From: Holdemanella sp.
Lineage (GTDB): Bacteria > Bacillota_I > Bacilli_A > Erysipelotrichales > Erysipelotrichaceae
NCBI GenBank assembly: GCA_021442845.1
Contig: JABUSD010000221.1
Location: 1 to 11,000 of the forward strand
Direction of reading: 5' to 3'
Length of the DNA stretch: 11,000 bases
The notes under the pieces: generated by a model
The model's database searches: none
Seen by the model: the letters and a program-made list of their open reading frames with translations, nothing else
Told to the model about the DNA's origin: nothing
In this document: one piece after another, positions 1 through 6,629 of the stretch
Layout: each line of letters starts with the position of its first letter
Position numbering within the stretch: the stretch's first letter is position 1
Position numbers and translations under genes: made by a program

Positions 1-531
1 GTTGACCCAACCAATATCAATCGTCAGATTATCGCAACTTTAGATACAATCGGATTAAAGAAGGTAGATGTGATGAAAAAACGAATTCTTTCCATTAATA
101 AAGATGCGATTGTGAATACATATGATATATTCTTTTTGTCAGAGAATGCCAATCAGTTCGATTTTAGCCAATATGACTATGTGATTGATGCCATTGATAC
201 CGTCAGTGCAAAGATAGAACTGGTGTTGGCTTGTAAACAGGCGGGCACACCTATCATTAGTAGTATGGGAACAGGTAATAAGATGAATCCTTCTATGTTA
301 GAAGTCAGTGATATCAGCAAGACAAGTGTATGTCCATTGGCTAGGGTTATGCGAAGGGAACTGAAAAAAAGGAATATACATCATCTAAAGGTCATCTATT
401 CAAAGGAAGAACCAGTTAAGGTGTATGAGGAGGGAGCAAAAAGAGGAATTCCTTGTTCGAATTCTTTTGTACCTGCCAGTGCCGGTTTATTGATTGCTTC
501 AGAAGTTATTAAGGATTTATGTAGAATGTAG
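1..531 (+). CDS. tcdA: tRNA threonylcarbamoyladenosine dehydratase TcdA (CsdL/YgdL), 3' part
   Basis: Known family role: ATP-dependent cyclisation of N6-threonylcarbamoyladenosine at tRNA position 37 to cyclic t6A, a cytoplasmic E1/ThiF/MoeB-like enzyme. The frame is open from base 1, and the 176 visible residues are the C-terminal two thirds of a protein of about 250-270 residues; the start and the nucleotide-binding glycine loop lie upstream of the window. The fragment begins with the E1-family TNINRQ motif (fragment residues 4-9), whose Asn and Arg contact ATP. VIDAIDT (61-67) follows at the adenylation-site aspartate, then the TcdA-typical SSMGTGNKMNP and CPLARVMRRELKKR stretches and the C-terminal GIPCSNSFVPASAGLLIA signature. 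The stop at 529-531 directly abuts the -10 box of the next gene. The family call is secure; an internal GTG at 70 is not a start, because conserved sequence precedes it. Confidence 0.92.
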   Translation, partial: VDPTNINRQIIATLDTIGLKKVDVMKKRILSINKDAIVNTYDIFFLSENANQFDFSQYDYVIDAIDTVSAKIELVLACKQAGTPIISSMGTGNKMNPSMLEVSDISKTSVCPLARVMRRELKKRNIHHLKVIYSKEEPVKVYEEGAKRGIPCSNSFVPASAGLLIASEVIKDLCRM

Positions 532-537
532 TATAAT
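509..537 (+). promoter_or_regulatory. Putative sigma-A promoter of the cyclophilin lipoprotein gene
   Basis: A perfect -10 box TATAAT lies at 532-537, immediately after the tcdA stop codon. A weak -35 (TTAAGG, 509-514; 3 of 6 consensus bases) lies 17 bp upstream, inside the tcdA coding region. Transcription would start near 544, giving a leader of about 18 nt with the GGGAGG ribosome binding site at 551-556. Read-through from tcdA also remains possible, as no terminator is seen between the genes. Confidence 0.5.
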
Positions 538-561
538 GGAAAATATTTATGGGAGGTTTAT

Positions 562-1161
562 ATGGAATATACAAAAAGACAATCTAAATGGATATTTCTA
601 TTTGTATCTATTTTATTAGCAGGATGCATGCTGCTTGCAGGATGTACAAGCAAAAAAGGTGGAGATCGTTATCTTGCGACAATTACCGTCAAGAACTATG
701 GAACAATTGAACTGGAACTTTATGGAGATAAAGCCCCTGAAACAGTGGAAAACTTTGTTGAGTTAGCCCAATCTGGTTTCTATGATGGACTTACATTCCA
801 CAGAATTATGGCTGGATTCATGATTCAGGGTGGAGATCCAAATCATAATGGAACAGGTGGTTCCAGCAAGACAATTAAAGGGGAATTCAGTTCAAATGGT
901 GTCGAGAATGACATAAGCCATAGACGTGGTGTTATCTCTATGGCACGCTCCAATGCACCAGACAGCGCTTCATCACAATTCTTTATCTGTCATGCGGATA
1001 GCACATTCCTTGATGGAAATTATGCAGCCTTTGGAGTTGTGACAAGTGGAATGGATGTGGTTGATAAGATTGCCGAAGATGCAAATCCTACAGATGATAA
1101 TGGAACCATTCCTTTTGAAGAGCAGCCAGTGATTGAATCAATTAAAGTACAAAAGAAATAG
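562..1161 (+). CDS. Cyclophilin-type peptidyl-prolyl cis-trans isomerase, lipoprotein
   Basis: Predicted to catalyse cis/trans isomerisation of X-Pro bonds, acting as a foldase on the outer face of the membrane. The 199-aa product starts with a lipoprotein signal: basic residues (K5, R6, K9), a hydrophobic core from about 11 to 20, then two consecutive LLAGC lipoboxes ending at C22 and C28. A cyclophilin domain spans about residues 37-197. Visible active-site residues are R81 in FHRI, F86, M87 and Q89 in GFMIQGGDP, and the SQFFI strand (138-142). The usual cyclosporin-contacting Trp is Phe (F149 in FLDGNYAAFG), as in many bacterial cyclophilins, and the following His position is Tyr (Y154). 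The start is supported by GGGAGG 5 nt upstream. The gene converges on the regulator gene downstream and shares its terminator. The isomerase call is secure, the lipoprotein location very likely; the client proteins are unknown. Confidence 0.93.
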   Translation: MEYTKRQSKWIFLFVSILLAGCMLLAGCTSKKGGDRYLATITVKNYGTIELELYGDKAPETVENFVELAQSGFYDGLTFHRIMAGFMIQGGDPNHNGTGGSSKTIKGEFSSNGVENDISHRRGVISMARSNAPDSASSQFFICHADSTFLDGNYAAFGVVTSGMDVVDKIAEDANPTDDNGTIPFEEQPVIESIKVQKK

Positions 1162-1193
1162 ATGCGTAAGTTTGATTACTTACGCATCTTTTT
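1161..1193. terminator. Shared bidirectional intrinsic terminator between convergent genes
   Basis: A perfect 10-bp stem GATGCGTAAG (1161-1170) / CTTACGCATC (1179-1188) encloses an 8-nt loop and is followed by TTTTT on the plus strand. Read on the minus strand, the stem is followed by TATTTCTTTT, so it can also end the convergent transcript. The left arm begins with the last base of the cyclophilin TAG stop. The right arm encodes the last codons (Met-Arg-Lys) of the minus-strand gene, whose TAA lies in the loop. Confidence 0.9.
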
Positions 1194-2333
1194 GATATAG
1201 AAAGCCAGGGAATATTGAAATAATTCTTCCTGTTGGGTTAAATCCGAATCGAGGATTTCCTTGATCTTGGCAATACGATAATTGATTGTGTTTCTATGAG
1301 CAAATAAGCTTTCCGCAATCTTCTGGATAGAACCATTGTGCTTGATGTAGTAATATAATGTCTTTTCAAGCTCGGTATTATGCTTCAAGTCATATTCTAA
1401 TATATTCTTTAATTTTTCATGGTAGAACTCATCCAATAATAAGGTATCCTCAACCATGAATAAAATCTGATATTGTTTCATATCTTTAAAGGCATAGATG
1501 TCCTTTTCAAAAATCAATCCATATTTTAAGGCAGCTTTAGCGCGCTTTGCAGATGTGATGATGTTTCTTATATCCTTTACCTGTGTACCAATTCCAATGT
1601 GAAGAGGGTTGTTTTCCAATTTAACCATTGCCTTTCTGTACATTCGCTTTGTGATTTCATGCAGTTCATCTTCTGGCATGTTGTTGACCACAAGAACCAG
1701 ATAGGTGTTATACCAGAACATTTGATACATCGCATCGATTCGGTCGAAGTAATATCGGATACGAGAAGCCAGTCGCTGCAGCTGAATAGGCGTCATATCT
1801 TCTGTGTTTTCTACCTGAATCATTAATACCTGGAACTTTCCTTCAACATCAAAGCTTGTCATGAAGTCGTTTCGATAGGCATCGATGACATCAGGATCCT
1901 TAAAGGCTTCAATCAAGCGCTGGCCAACCAGCTGATCTTCCTTTTGGGCATACATGCATCGTACACTAATATCACGGATTACTGTAGTTACATGGATTTC
2001 CCATGGCATTAGAATTAATGGAAACTGATTCTCGTTGCAGTAATCTATGATATGCTGGGGAATTTCATTTACATATTTTCCTGTGTTGATGATTAATCCT
2101 GAACAATGTCGGCTTGCCAGTTTTTTGATGCAGTTTAAAAGATCATCTTCTTCCTGAAATCCCATACCTAATGTCATAGCTAAATCGTTTGGCCATAAGA
2201 ATTGAATGACCTTAAAATCTTCTACTAGATGTACCCACTCCACAAGACCTGTACACCCTTCATGTCCAGCAACTAAATTTAATTTATAATTTTCACCACA
2301 TTGCACAAGAATGTCTTCAATTGATAGACTCAT
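1176..2333 (-). CDS. PucR-family transcriptional regulator (PucR domain plus C-terminal HTH_30)
   Basis: Likely DNA-binding regulator of the PucR/CdaR type; members of this family control purine catabolism, amino-acid or sugar-acid use, usually as activators, but the ligand cannot be read from sequence. The N-terminal ~125 residues match the PucR domain (SIEDIL start, then LWPNDLAMTLGMGF and SGLIINTGKY, ending in FPLILMPWE). The middle resembles the GGDEF-like region of CdaR-type proteins. The C-terminus holds the helix-turn-helix, about residues 324-366 in long-start numbering, with NGSIQKIAESLFAHRNTINYR. Two in-frame ATGs exist: at 2339 the GAGG site (minus strand, 2346-2343) is only 3 nt away, but at 2333 it is 9 nt away, so 2333 is preferred. 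It is divergent from the 43-codon small gene and pyrB. No metabolic target gene sits next to it, so its regulon is uncertain. Confidence 0.88.
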   Translation of the reverse strand: MSLSIEDILVQCGENYKLNLVAGHEGCTGLVEWVHLVEDFKVIQFLWPNDLAMTLGMGFQEEDDLLNCIKKLASRHCSGLIINTGKYVNEIPQHIIDYCNENQFPLILMPWEIHVTTVIRDISVRCMYAQKEDQLVGQRLIEAFKDPDVIDAYRNDFMTSFDVEGKFQVLMIQVENTEDMTPIQLQRLASRIRYYFDRIDAMYQMFWYNTYLVLVVNNMPEDELHEITKRMYRKAMVKLENNPLHIGIGTQVKDIRNIITSAKRAKAALKYGLIFEKDIYAFKDMKQYQILFMVEDTLLLDEFYHEKLKNILEYDLKHNTELEKTLYYYIKHNGSIQKIAESLFAHRNTINYRIAKIKEILDSDLTQQEELFQYSLAFYIKKMRK

Positions 2334-2350
2334 GTTCATATACCTCGCAT

Positions 2351-2413
2351 ATTATATAAAATTATATGTGCTTCATGCACAATATCATTCTACTCTTTTA
2401 TGCCCACAATATC
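2351..2413. promoter_or_regulatory. Divergent promoter/operator region upstream of the PucR-type gene
   Basis: On the minus strand two TATAAT boxes occur (plus coordinates 2361-2366 and 2351-2356); the first is the better placed -10 for the regulator gene, with transcription from about 2354. Directly upstream of it is a perfect inverted repeat TGTGC-TTCAT-GCACA (2367-2381). A 9-bp direct repeat CACAATATC occurs at 2378-2386 and 2405-2413, 27 bp apart; its second copy ends just before the plus-strand promoter at 2414-2442. The arrangement fits operators for the adjacent regulator acting on itself and on the divergent small gene. The repeats are seen; the binding role is inferred. Confidence 0.4.
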
Positions 2414-2442
2414 TAGGAAAATATGCATAATCTTTCTATAAT
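2414..2442 (+). promoter_or_regulatory. Putative promoter of the 43-codon small gene
   Basis: A perfect -10 TATAAT is at 2437-2442. The sequence 17 bp upstream, TAGGAA (2414-2419), is a poor -35 (3 of 6), which is what an activator-dependent promoter would look like. Predicted transcription start is near 2449, leaving a leader of about 41 nt that contains AAGGAGG at 2475-2481. Confidence 0.5.
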
Positions 2443-2489
2443 ACAAGTGAAGATAAGGAAACAAGAAAGAAACTAAGGAGGATTGAATC

Positions 2490-2621
2490 ATGATTAACTT
2501 AAACACTTATTTCGCATTAGCTAACTTAGAAACTACAGTTCCAAGCTGGATCCAAGGTGAAAATTACTTCAATTGTGAAAGCAGTGCAATTTCAAAATTG
2601 TTATCTTGGTTTGTTAAGTAA
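2490..2621 (+). CDS. Unrecognised 43-aa small protein
   Basis: Not recognised as a member of any family. The reading frame runs from ATG 2490 to TAA 2621. It has every sign of being expressed: a TATAAT box at 2437, a near-perfect Shine-Dalgarno AAGGAGG (2475-2481) 8 nt before the ATG, and its own terminator at 2649-2674. The product starts MINLNTYFALANLETTVPSW and ends SAISKLLSWFVK. It has two Trp (20, 40), one Cys (29), no signal peptide and no long hydrophobic segment; the last 12 residues could form an amphipathic helix with a C-terminal Lys. It lies between the divergent PucR-type regulator and pyrB. It could be a target of that regulator, a secreted or membrane-active peptide, or a leader peptide for pyrB, as E. 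coli pyrBI has a leader peptide of similar length. Function unknown; coding status moderately sure. Confidence 0.6.
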   Translation: MINLNTYFALANLETTVPSWIQGENYFNCESSAISKLLSWFVK

Positions 2622-2648
2622 TTCTAATAGTTCACATAATAATAGATT

Positions 2649-2674
2649 GAGGCAAAATGCCTCTTTTTATTTTT
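2649..2674 (+). terminator. Intrinsic terminator between the small gene and pyrB
   Basis: Stem GAGGCA (2649-2654) / TGCCTC (2658-2663) with a 3-nt loop of A, followed by TTTTTATTTTT. It stands 28 nt after the small-gene stop and 50 nt before the pyrB start. It may simply end the small-gene transcript, or act as an attenuator for pyrBI. Confidence 0.82.
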
Positions 2675-2691
2675 GCTTATTCGTGTATAAT
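2663..2691 (+). promoter_or_regulatory. pyrB: Putative pyrBI promoter
   Basis: A -10 TATAAT is at 2686-2691, 32 bp before the pyrB ATG. No good -35 is present: the position 17 bp upstream is CTTTTT within the T-tract of the preceding terminator. Transcription would start near 2698 and include the AGGAGG site at 2711-2716. A start this close to the gene would bypass the upstream terminator. Confidence 0.45.
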
Positions 2692-2723
2692 CAGTATGAA
2701 TAAAAATACCAGGAGGTTTTACC

Positions 2724-3656
2724 ATGAAATATCTTATTGAACCGAATGATTTATCCGTAAAAGAAATTGATGAATTAATTATGCTGGCAAATGATATCAT
2801 CAAGGATCCAAGTCGATATCAGGATGTCTGCAAGCATAAGATTCTTGCGACATTATTCTTTGAACCATCTACAAGAACCCGTTTATCATTTGAAAGTGCG
2901 ATGTTGTCATTGGGAGGAAGTGTATTAGGATTTTCCAGTGCTTCAAACTCATCTACATCAAAAGGAGAAAGTGTAACGGATACAATCTGGACAGTGTCCT
3001 GCTACAGCGATATCATTGCGATGCGTCATCCTAAGGAAGGGGCACCACTTGTTGCCTTACGCAGAAGCAAGGTTCCACTAATCAATGCAGGAGATGGTGG
3101 ACATAACCATCCTACACAGACATTAACGGATTTATTGACAATCCAAAGAGAAAAAGGCAGCTTTGAAAACCTGACGATTGGTTTCTGTGGAGATTTAAAG
3201 TTTGGTAGAACAGTACACTCGCTTTTAAAAGCTTTATCACGATATAAGAATACAAAGTTTGTCTTTATTTCACCGAAGGAATTGATGATTCCTGAATATT
3301 TGAAAAAGGACTTGCTGGAAAGAGAAAATCTTAATTATGTTGAAGTGGAAAGAATGGAAGATGTCATTGGTGACTTAGATATTCTTTATATGACACGTGT
3401 TCAAAGAGAACGATTCTTCAATGAACAGGATTATATCCGTTTAAAGGATTACTACATCTTAGATGAAGACAAGATGAAACTTGCTTCTAAGGATATGATT
3501 GTTATGCACCCACTTCCAAGAGTCAATGAAATCTCTACGAAAGTAGATGATGATCCTAGAGCCAAATACTTTGATCAGGTACAGAATGGAAGATATATCC
3601 GTATGGCATTGATTCTAACGATGTTAGGTTTGGATAAAGAGGTAGAACGCTTATGA
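2724..3656 (+). CDS. pyrB: Aspartate carbamoyltransferase catalytic chain
   Basis: Condenses carbamoyl phosphate with L-aspartate to N-carbamoyl-L-aspartate, the committed step of de novo pyrimidine synthesis, in the cytoplasm. At 310 aa it has normal family length. The carbamoyl-phosphate domain carries STRTR (49-53) and the flexible loop with S79-K80, then MRHP (100-103) and [11 protein letters not shown] (126-136, with catalytic H129). The aspartate domain ends with HPLPRV (262-267). The start is fixed by AGGAGG 7 nt upstream. Its stop overlaps the pyrI start (ATGA), so the two chains are translationally coupled, as expected for subunits of one holoenzyme. No PyrR-type RNA binding site was recognised in the leader. 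No further pyrimidine genes follow. Confidence 0.97.
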   Translation: MKYLIEPNDLSVKEIDELIMLANDIIKDPSRYQDVCKHKILATLFFEPSTRTRLSFESAMLSLGGSVLGFSSASNSSTSKGESVTDTIWTVSCYSDIIAMRHPKEGAPLVALRRSKVPLINAGDGGHNHPTQTLTDLLTIQREKGSFENLTIGFCGDLKFGRTVHSLLKALSRYKNTKFVFISPKELMIPEYLKKDLLERENLNYVEVERMEDVIGDLDILYMTRVQRERFFNEQDYIRLKDYYILDEDKMKLASKDMIVMHPLPRVNEISTKVDDDPRAKYFDQVQNGRYIRMALILTMLGLDKEVERL

Positions 3657-4075
3657 AAATAGATGGAATAATGAATGGAATTGTATTGGATCATATCAGT
3701 GCCGGAAAAGCATTAAATATATATGATGCATTGCATTTAGGAAAACTGGATTGCAGTGTTGCGATTCTAACAAATGTAAAATCCGAAAAGATGGGAAGAA
3801 AAGATATTCTTAAAATTGATGGAAATGTAGATATCGATTTTAAAGTTTTAGGATATCTTGATCCAAATATCACGGTATGCATTATTAAAGATGCACAGAT
3901 TGTAGAGAAGAAGAAATTACAATTACCAGAAAGAATCAAGAATGTTCGTAAATGTAAGAATCCTCGCTGTATCACATCCGTTGAACAGGATTTGGATAAT
4001 GAATTCTATCTATCTAATAAAGAAGAAAGAATCTATCGATGCATTTACTGTGATACAAAACTAGAGAACAGATAA
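3653..4075 (+). CDS. pyrI: Aspartate carbamoyltransferase regulatory chain
   Basis: Allosteric subunit that binds nucleotides (in E. coli, ATP activates and CTP/UTP inhibit) and assembles catalytic trimers into the dodecameric enzyme. The 140-aa protein is slightly shorter than the E. coli chain of about 153 aa, mainly at the N-terminus. The nucleotide-binding domain keeps DHI (13-15), K54 in ILKIDG and the lysine cluster 86-88 before LPERI, which correspond to known effector contacts. The zinc domain has the expected four cysteines C101, C106, C130 and C133 (Cx4C-x23-Cx2C), needed for contact with PyrB. A ribosome binding site AAAGAGGT (3636-3643) lies in the end of pyrB. The stop codon forms part of the terminator stem. 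PyrI is absent from Bacillus subtilis, so its presence helps place the organism. Confidence 0.96.
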   Translation: MKIDGIMNGIVLDHISAGKALNIYDALHLGKLDCSVAILTNVKSEKMGRKDILKIDGNVDIDFKVLGYLDPNITVCIIKDAQIVEKKKLQLPERIKNVRKCKNPRCITSVEQDLDNEFYLSNKEERIYRCIYCDTKLENR

Positions 4076-4099
4076 GACAGGGAAACTTGTCTTTTTTTT
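4074..4099 (+). terminator. Intrinsic terminator of pyrBI
   Basis: Stem AAGACA (4074-4079) / TGTCTT (4088-4093), with an optional inner G-U pair, followed by T residues up to 4099. The left arm starts inside the pyrI TAA stop. Its right arm also contributes the -35 of the next promoter. Confidence 0.75.
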
Positions 4100-4116
4100 A
4101 TAGTAGATAGTATAAT
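4087..4116 (+). promoter_or_regulatory. manA: Putative manA promoter, overlapping the pyrI terminator
   Basis: A -35 TTGTCT (4087-4092; 4 of 6 consensus) and a perfect -10 TATAAT (4111-4116) are separated by 18 bp. The start would be near 4123, followed by AGAGG at 4131-4135 and the ATG at 4144. The -35 lies in the descending arm of the upstream terminator. Confidence 0.6.
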
Positions 4117-4143
4117 GTTGAGTAAAGAAAAGAGGATCTTGTT

Positions 4144-5106
4144 ATGTCAATTATTAAATTATCACCAGCCTTTAAAGACTACCTTTGGGGTGGAACAAAA
4201 TTAAAAGAAGAATATGGAAAAGAAACAGACTATGACATTCTAGCTGAAAGCTGGGAAGTATCGGTTCATCCAGATGGACCATCTGTTGTTGAAAGTGGAA
4301 AATATGCAGGCAAGACACTTCCTGAATATATTGAAGCAGTTGGAAAAGACTGTTTAGGAACAAAAGGAAATGCCTTTGAATTCTTCCCAATTCTTGTGAA
4401 GTTTATTGATGCGAAAGGTTCCTTATCAATTCAGGTGCACCCAGATAATGAATATGCACTACGTGTTGAAAAAGAATATGGAAAGACAGAAATGTGGTAT
4501 ATCATGGATTGTGAACCCGATTCATTCCTATACTTTGGAACAAATAAGGAAGTCACAAAAGAAGAATTTGAAGCGAGCATTAAGAATAATACATGTTTGG
4601 ATGTATTAAAGGCAGTTCCTGTACATAAAGGGGATGTATTCTTTATTAAAGCAGGTACAATCCATGCTATTGGTGCTGGCATCTTAATCTGTGAAATTCA
4701 GCAGAATTCGAATTCAACATATCGTGTTTATGATTTTGGACGTGTAGGAAAAGATGGAAAACCAAGAGAATTACACATCCAGAAGGCAATCGATGTATCT
4801 AACTTAACACCAATTGAATCGGATTTCAAACCATGTGGACCTACGGTACAGAATGGAGATGCCACAGAAACAATGATGGCAACATGTAAGGAATTCACTA
4901 CTTATGTAACGGATATTGACGGTAGTGCTACATTGAATGTAGATGAAGAAAGTTTTGGTTCTGTAATCAACTTAAATGGTACAATCACACTTGAAAATGG
5001 TGAAGATACAGTTGTCTTAGAAAAAGGACAGACAGCTTTTATCGATGCGAATACAGGTGATGTAAAAGTATCAGGAAAAGGTCAATATATTTACGCTAGA
5101 GTCTAA
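4144..5106 (+). CDS. manA: Mannose-6-phosphate isomerase, class I (short Bacillus type)
   Basis: Zinc enzyme interconverting mannose-6-phosphate and fructose-6-phosphate, linking mannose uptake or mannosyl-glycan precursors with glycolysis. At 320 aa it matches the short Firmicutes form rather than the ~390-aa enterobacterial form. Cupin metal ligands are visible: Q97 and H99 in SIQVHPD, E116 in GKTEMWY, and H174 in AGTIHAIG; the conserved active-site R194 follows in STYRVYDFGR. WGG (15-17) and AESWEVS (34-40) at the N-terminus are also typical. The C-terminal third is the second beta-barrel. It appears monocistronic, with its own promoter and a terminator 19 nt after the stop. No sugar transporter lies beside it, so a particular mannose-use pathway cannot be inferred. 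Confidence 0.95.
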   Translation: MSIIKLSPAFKDYLWGGTKLKEEYGKETDYDILAESWEVSVHPDGPSVVESGKYAGKTLPEYIEAVGKDCLGTKGNAFEFFPILVKFIDAKGSLSIQVHPDNEYALRVEKEYGKTEMWYIMDCEPDSFLYFGTNKEVTKEEFEASIKNNTCLDVLKAVPVHKGDVFFIKAGTIHAIGAGILICEIQQNSNSTYRVYDFGRVGKDGKPRELHIQKAIDVSNLTPIESDFKPCGPTVQNGDATETMMATCKEFTTYVTDIDGSATLNVDEESFGSVINLNGTITLENGEDTVVLEKGQTAFIDANTGDVKVSGKGQYIYARV

Positions 5107-5124
5107 TAAAATGATACAATGTTT

Positions 5125-5154
5125 AGGAATATAGAAATATATTCCTTTTTTATT
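5125..5154 (+). terminator. Intrinsic terminator after manA, at the manA/mutY junction
   Basis: Perfect 9-bp stem AGGAATATA (5125-5133) / TATATTCCT (5138-5146) with a GAAA tetraloop, then a run of T to 5151. It ends one base before the mutY ribosome binding site. A possible mutY -10 TACAAT (5115-5120) lies just upstream with no convincing -35; if used, the mutY mRNA would begin within this hairpin. Confidence 0.85.
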
Positions 5155-5163
5155 GGAGATAGG

Positions 5164-6153
5164 ATGTTTCAGTATGATTTGTTATCCTGGTATGAAAAGA
5201 ATGCCAGAGAGTTGGAATTTAGAAAGAATAAAGATGCCTACGGTATATGGATCAGTGAAATCATGGCACAGCAGACACGCATAGAAGCCATGCTGGCATA
5301 TTATGCAAGGTTTATGAAGGAGTTGCCAGACATTCAATCACTGAGTGAAGTGGATGATGAGAAATTGAATAAGCTCTGGCAAGGCTTAGGCTATTATAGC
5401 CGGGCTAGAAATCTCAAAAAATGCGCTATTATCTGTATGGAAGAATACAATGGTAAATTGCCTTCTACCAAAAAGGAACTGATGAAACTTCCTGGTATTG
5501 GGAATTATACAGCGGGTGCAATCGCAAGTATTGCCTTTGATGAAAAGGTCAGTGCTGTAGATGGCAATGTCATTCGGGTTTTTTCAAGACTTTATAATAT
5601 TGATGAAGATGTGACATCGCAAAAGGTTAAGAAAAGAATAGAAAACCTTGTGGATGATTCCCTTGTAGAATCCAGGGATATTTCCCATTATAATCAGGCA
5701 TTAATGGAATTAGGCGCTTTAATCTGCATTCCACAGAATCCAAGATGTGAACAATGCCCAATTAAGAAATATTGCCAGGCATATAAACAGGATACACAGA
5801 ATAGACTACCGATATTAAAAAAGAAAAAGGAAAGAAAAATCATTCAGAAGACAATTTATATCTATACATATAAAAATAAGATTCATATACATAAAAGAAG
5901 TGATAAAGGATTGCTTGCAGGCTTATATGAATTTGATGAAGATTTGATAAATGAATCTAATATTATAAATAAAGTACAGATTCCATCCTATACCCATATA
6001 TTCTCACATGTGGAATGGCATATGGATGCCTATATGATCGAGGTAAAAGAAGAATTTGATGGATTTGTGCATATAGAAACAATAGAAAAAGAGTATGCGA
6101 TTCCAAGTGCATTTGCTCCATTTTTTAAAGAAGTGAAAGGAAGATTATCATGA
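5164..6153 (+). CDS. mutY: A/G-specific adenine DNA glycosylase MutY
   Basis: Removes adenine mispaired with 8-oxoguanine, protecting against G:C to T:A mutation. From the chosen start it is 329 aa. The catalytic domain has E32 in SEIMAQQTR, the helix-hairpin-helix [11 protein letters not shown] (109-119) and catalytic D133 in VDGNVIRV. A [4Fe-4S] cluster is bound by C188, C195, C198 and C204 (Cx6Cx2Cx5C). The C-terminal part, about 225-325, is the NUDIX-like domain that reads 8-oxoG, including LLAGLYEF and the HVEWHMDAY segment. The usual LPWR near the start is LEFR. An upstream in-frame ATG at 5119 is rejected as start because its extra 15 codons lie across the manA terminator, whereas ATG 5164 has GGAG at 5155-5158 and begins at the conserved [15 protein letters not shown]. 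The stop overlaps luxS by 4 bp. Confidence 0.95.
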   Translation: MFQYDLLSWYEKNARELEFRKNKDAYGIWISEIMAQQTRIEAMLAYYARFMKELPDIQSLSEVDDEKLNKLWQGLGYYSRARNLKKCAIICMEEYNGKLPSTKKELMKLPGIGNYTAGAIASIAFDEKVSAVDGNVIRVFSRLYNIDEDVTSQKVKKRIENLVDDSLVESRDISHYNQALMELGALICIPQNPRCEQCPIKKYCQAYKQDTQNRLPILKKKKERKIIQKTIYIYTYKNKIHIHKRSDKGLLAGLYEFDEDLINESNIINKVQIPSYTHIFSHVEWHMDAYMIEVKEEFDGFVHIETIEKEYAIPSAFAPFFKEVKGRLS

Positions 6154-6629
6154 AAAAAGTCATTATTGAAAGCTTTACATTAGATCATACAAAGGTGATT
6201 GCCCCTTATGTGCGTTTAATAGCTGAACAGGTAGGAGAACATGGAGATGTAGTTACAAATTTTGATATTCGCCTTACCCAGCCAAATGAACAGGCGATTT
6301 CTACAGCCGGTATGCATACATTGGAACATCTATTAGCGCTTACCTTAAGACCAAGGTTAAAAGGATATATCGATTGTTCCCCTTTTGGATGTAGAACTGG
6401 ATTTCACTTGTTGTTGTGGGGAAAACATACATCCAATGAAGTTGCCAAGGCATTAAAGGAAGGATTAGAAGTGATTGTCAATGAAATTGAATGGGAAGAT
6501 GTTCCTGGAACAAAGAAGGAAGAATGTGGAAATTATAAAGATCATTCATTAGTATGTGCCAAAGAATGGGCTAAGGAAATCTTAGAAAAGGGAATCAGTG
6601 AGGACCCATATGAAAGAAAACTTGTGTAA
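6150..6629 (+). CDS. luxS: S-ribosylhomocysteine lyase LuxS
   Basis: Cleaves S-ribosylhomocysteine to homocysteine and 4,5-dihydroxy-2,3-pentanedione, the precursor of autoinducer-2, within the activated methyl cycle. The 159-aa length is typical. Metal ligands H56 and H60 with catalytic E59 form HTLEH; the third ligand is C126 in ECGNYKDH; the catalytic cysteine is C81 in [10 protein letters not shown]. Translation is coupled to mutY (ATGA overlap) with AAAGGAAG at 6136-6143, and the gene overlaps the following kinase by 20 bp. The partner enzyme MTA/SAH nucleosidase (Pfs) is not in the window, so it must be elsewhere or replaced. Whether AI-2 serves as a signal here cannot be told from sequence. 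Confidence 0.97.
   Translation: MKKVIIESFTLDHTKVIAPYVRLIAEQVGEHGDVVTNFDIRLTQPNEQAISTAGMHTLEHLLALTLRPRLKGYIDCSPFGCRTGFHLLLWGKHTSNEVAKALKEGLEVIVNEIEWEDVPGTKKEECGNYKDHSLVCAKEWAKEILEKGISEDPYERKLV

Noticed and set aside
1599..1826. 75-codon plus-strand ORF within the PucR-type gene
   Set aside because: Antisense shadow of a well-supported regulator; no promoter or SD seen.
2587..2600. CAATTT-CA-AAATTG inverted repeat within the small gene
   Set aside because: A 2-nt loop and only A-T-rich pairs make a stable hairpin unlikely; easily explained by base composition.
2622..2723. PyrR-binding attenuator in the pyrB leader
   Set aside because: The conserved PyrR RNA loop sequence and an antiterminator partner for the GAGGCA/TGCCTC hairpin were not found; only a simple terminator is visible.
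3691..3975. 94-codon minus-strand ORF opposite pyrI
   Set aside because: A shadow of pyrI, which has clear family motifs and a ribosome binding site; the opposite frame has neither.
6598..6609. GTG at 6598 as start of the PfkB kinase
   Set aside because: This GTG is part of the ribosome binding site for ATG 6610, and the four extra residues match nothing conserved.
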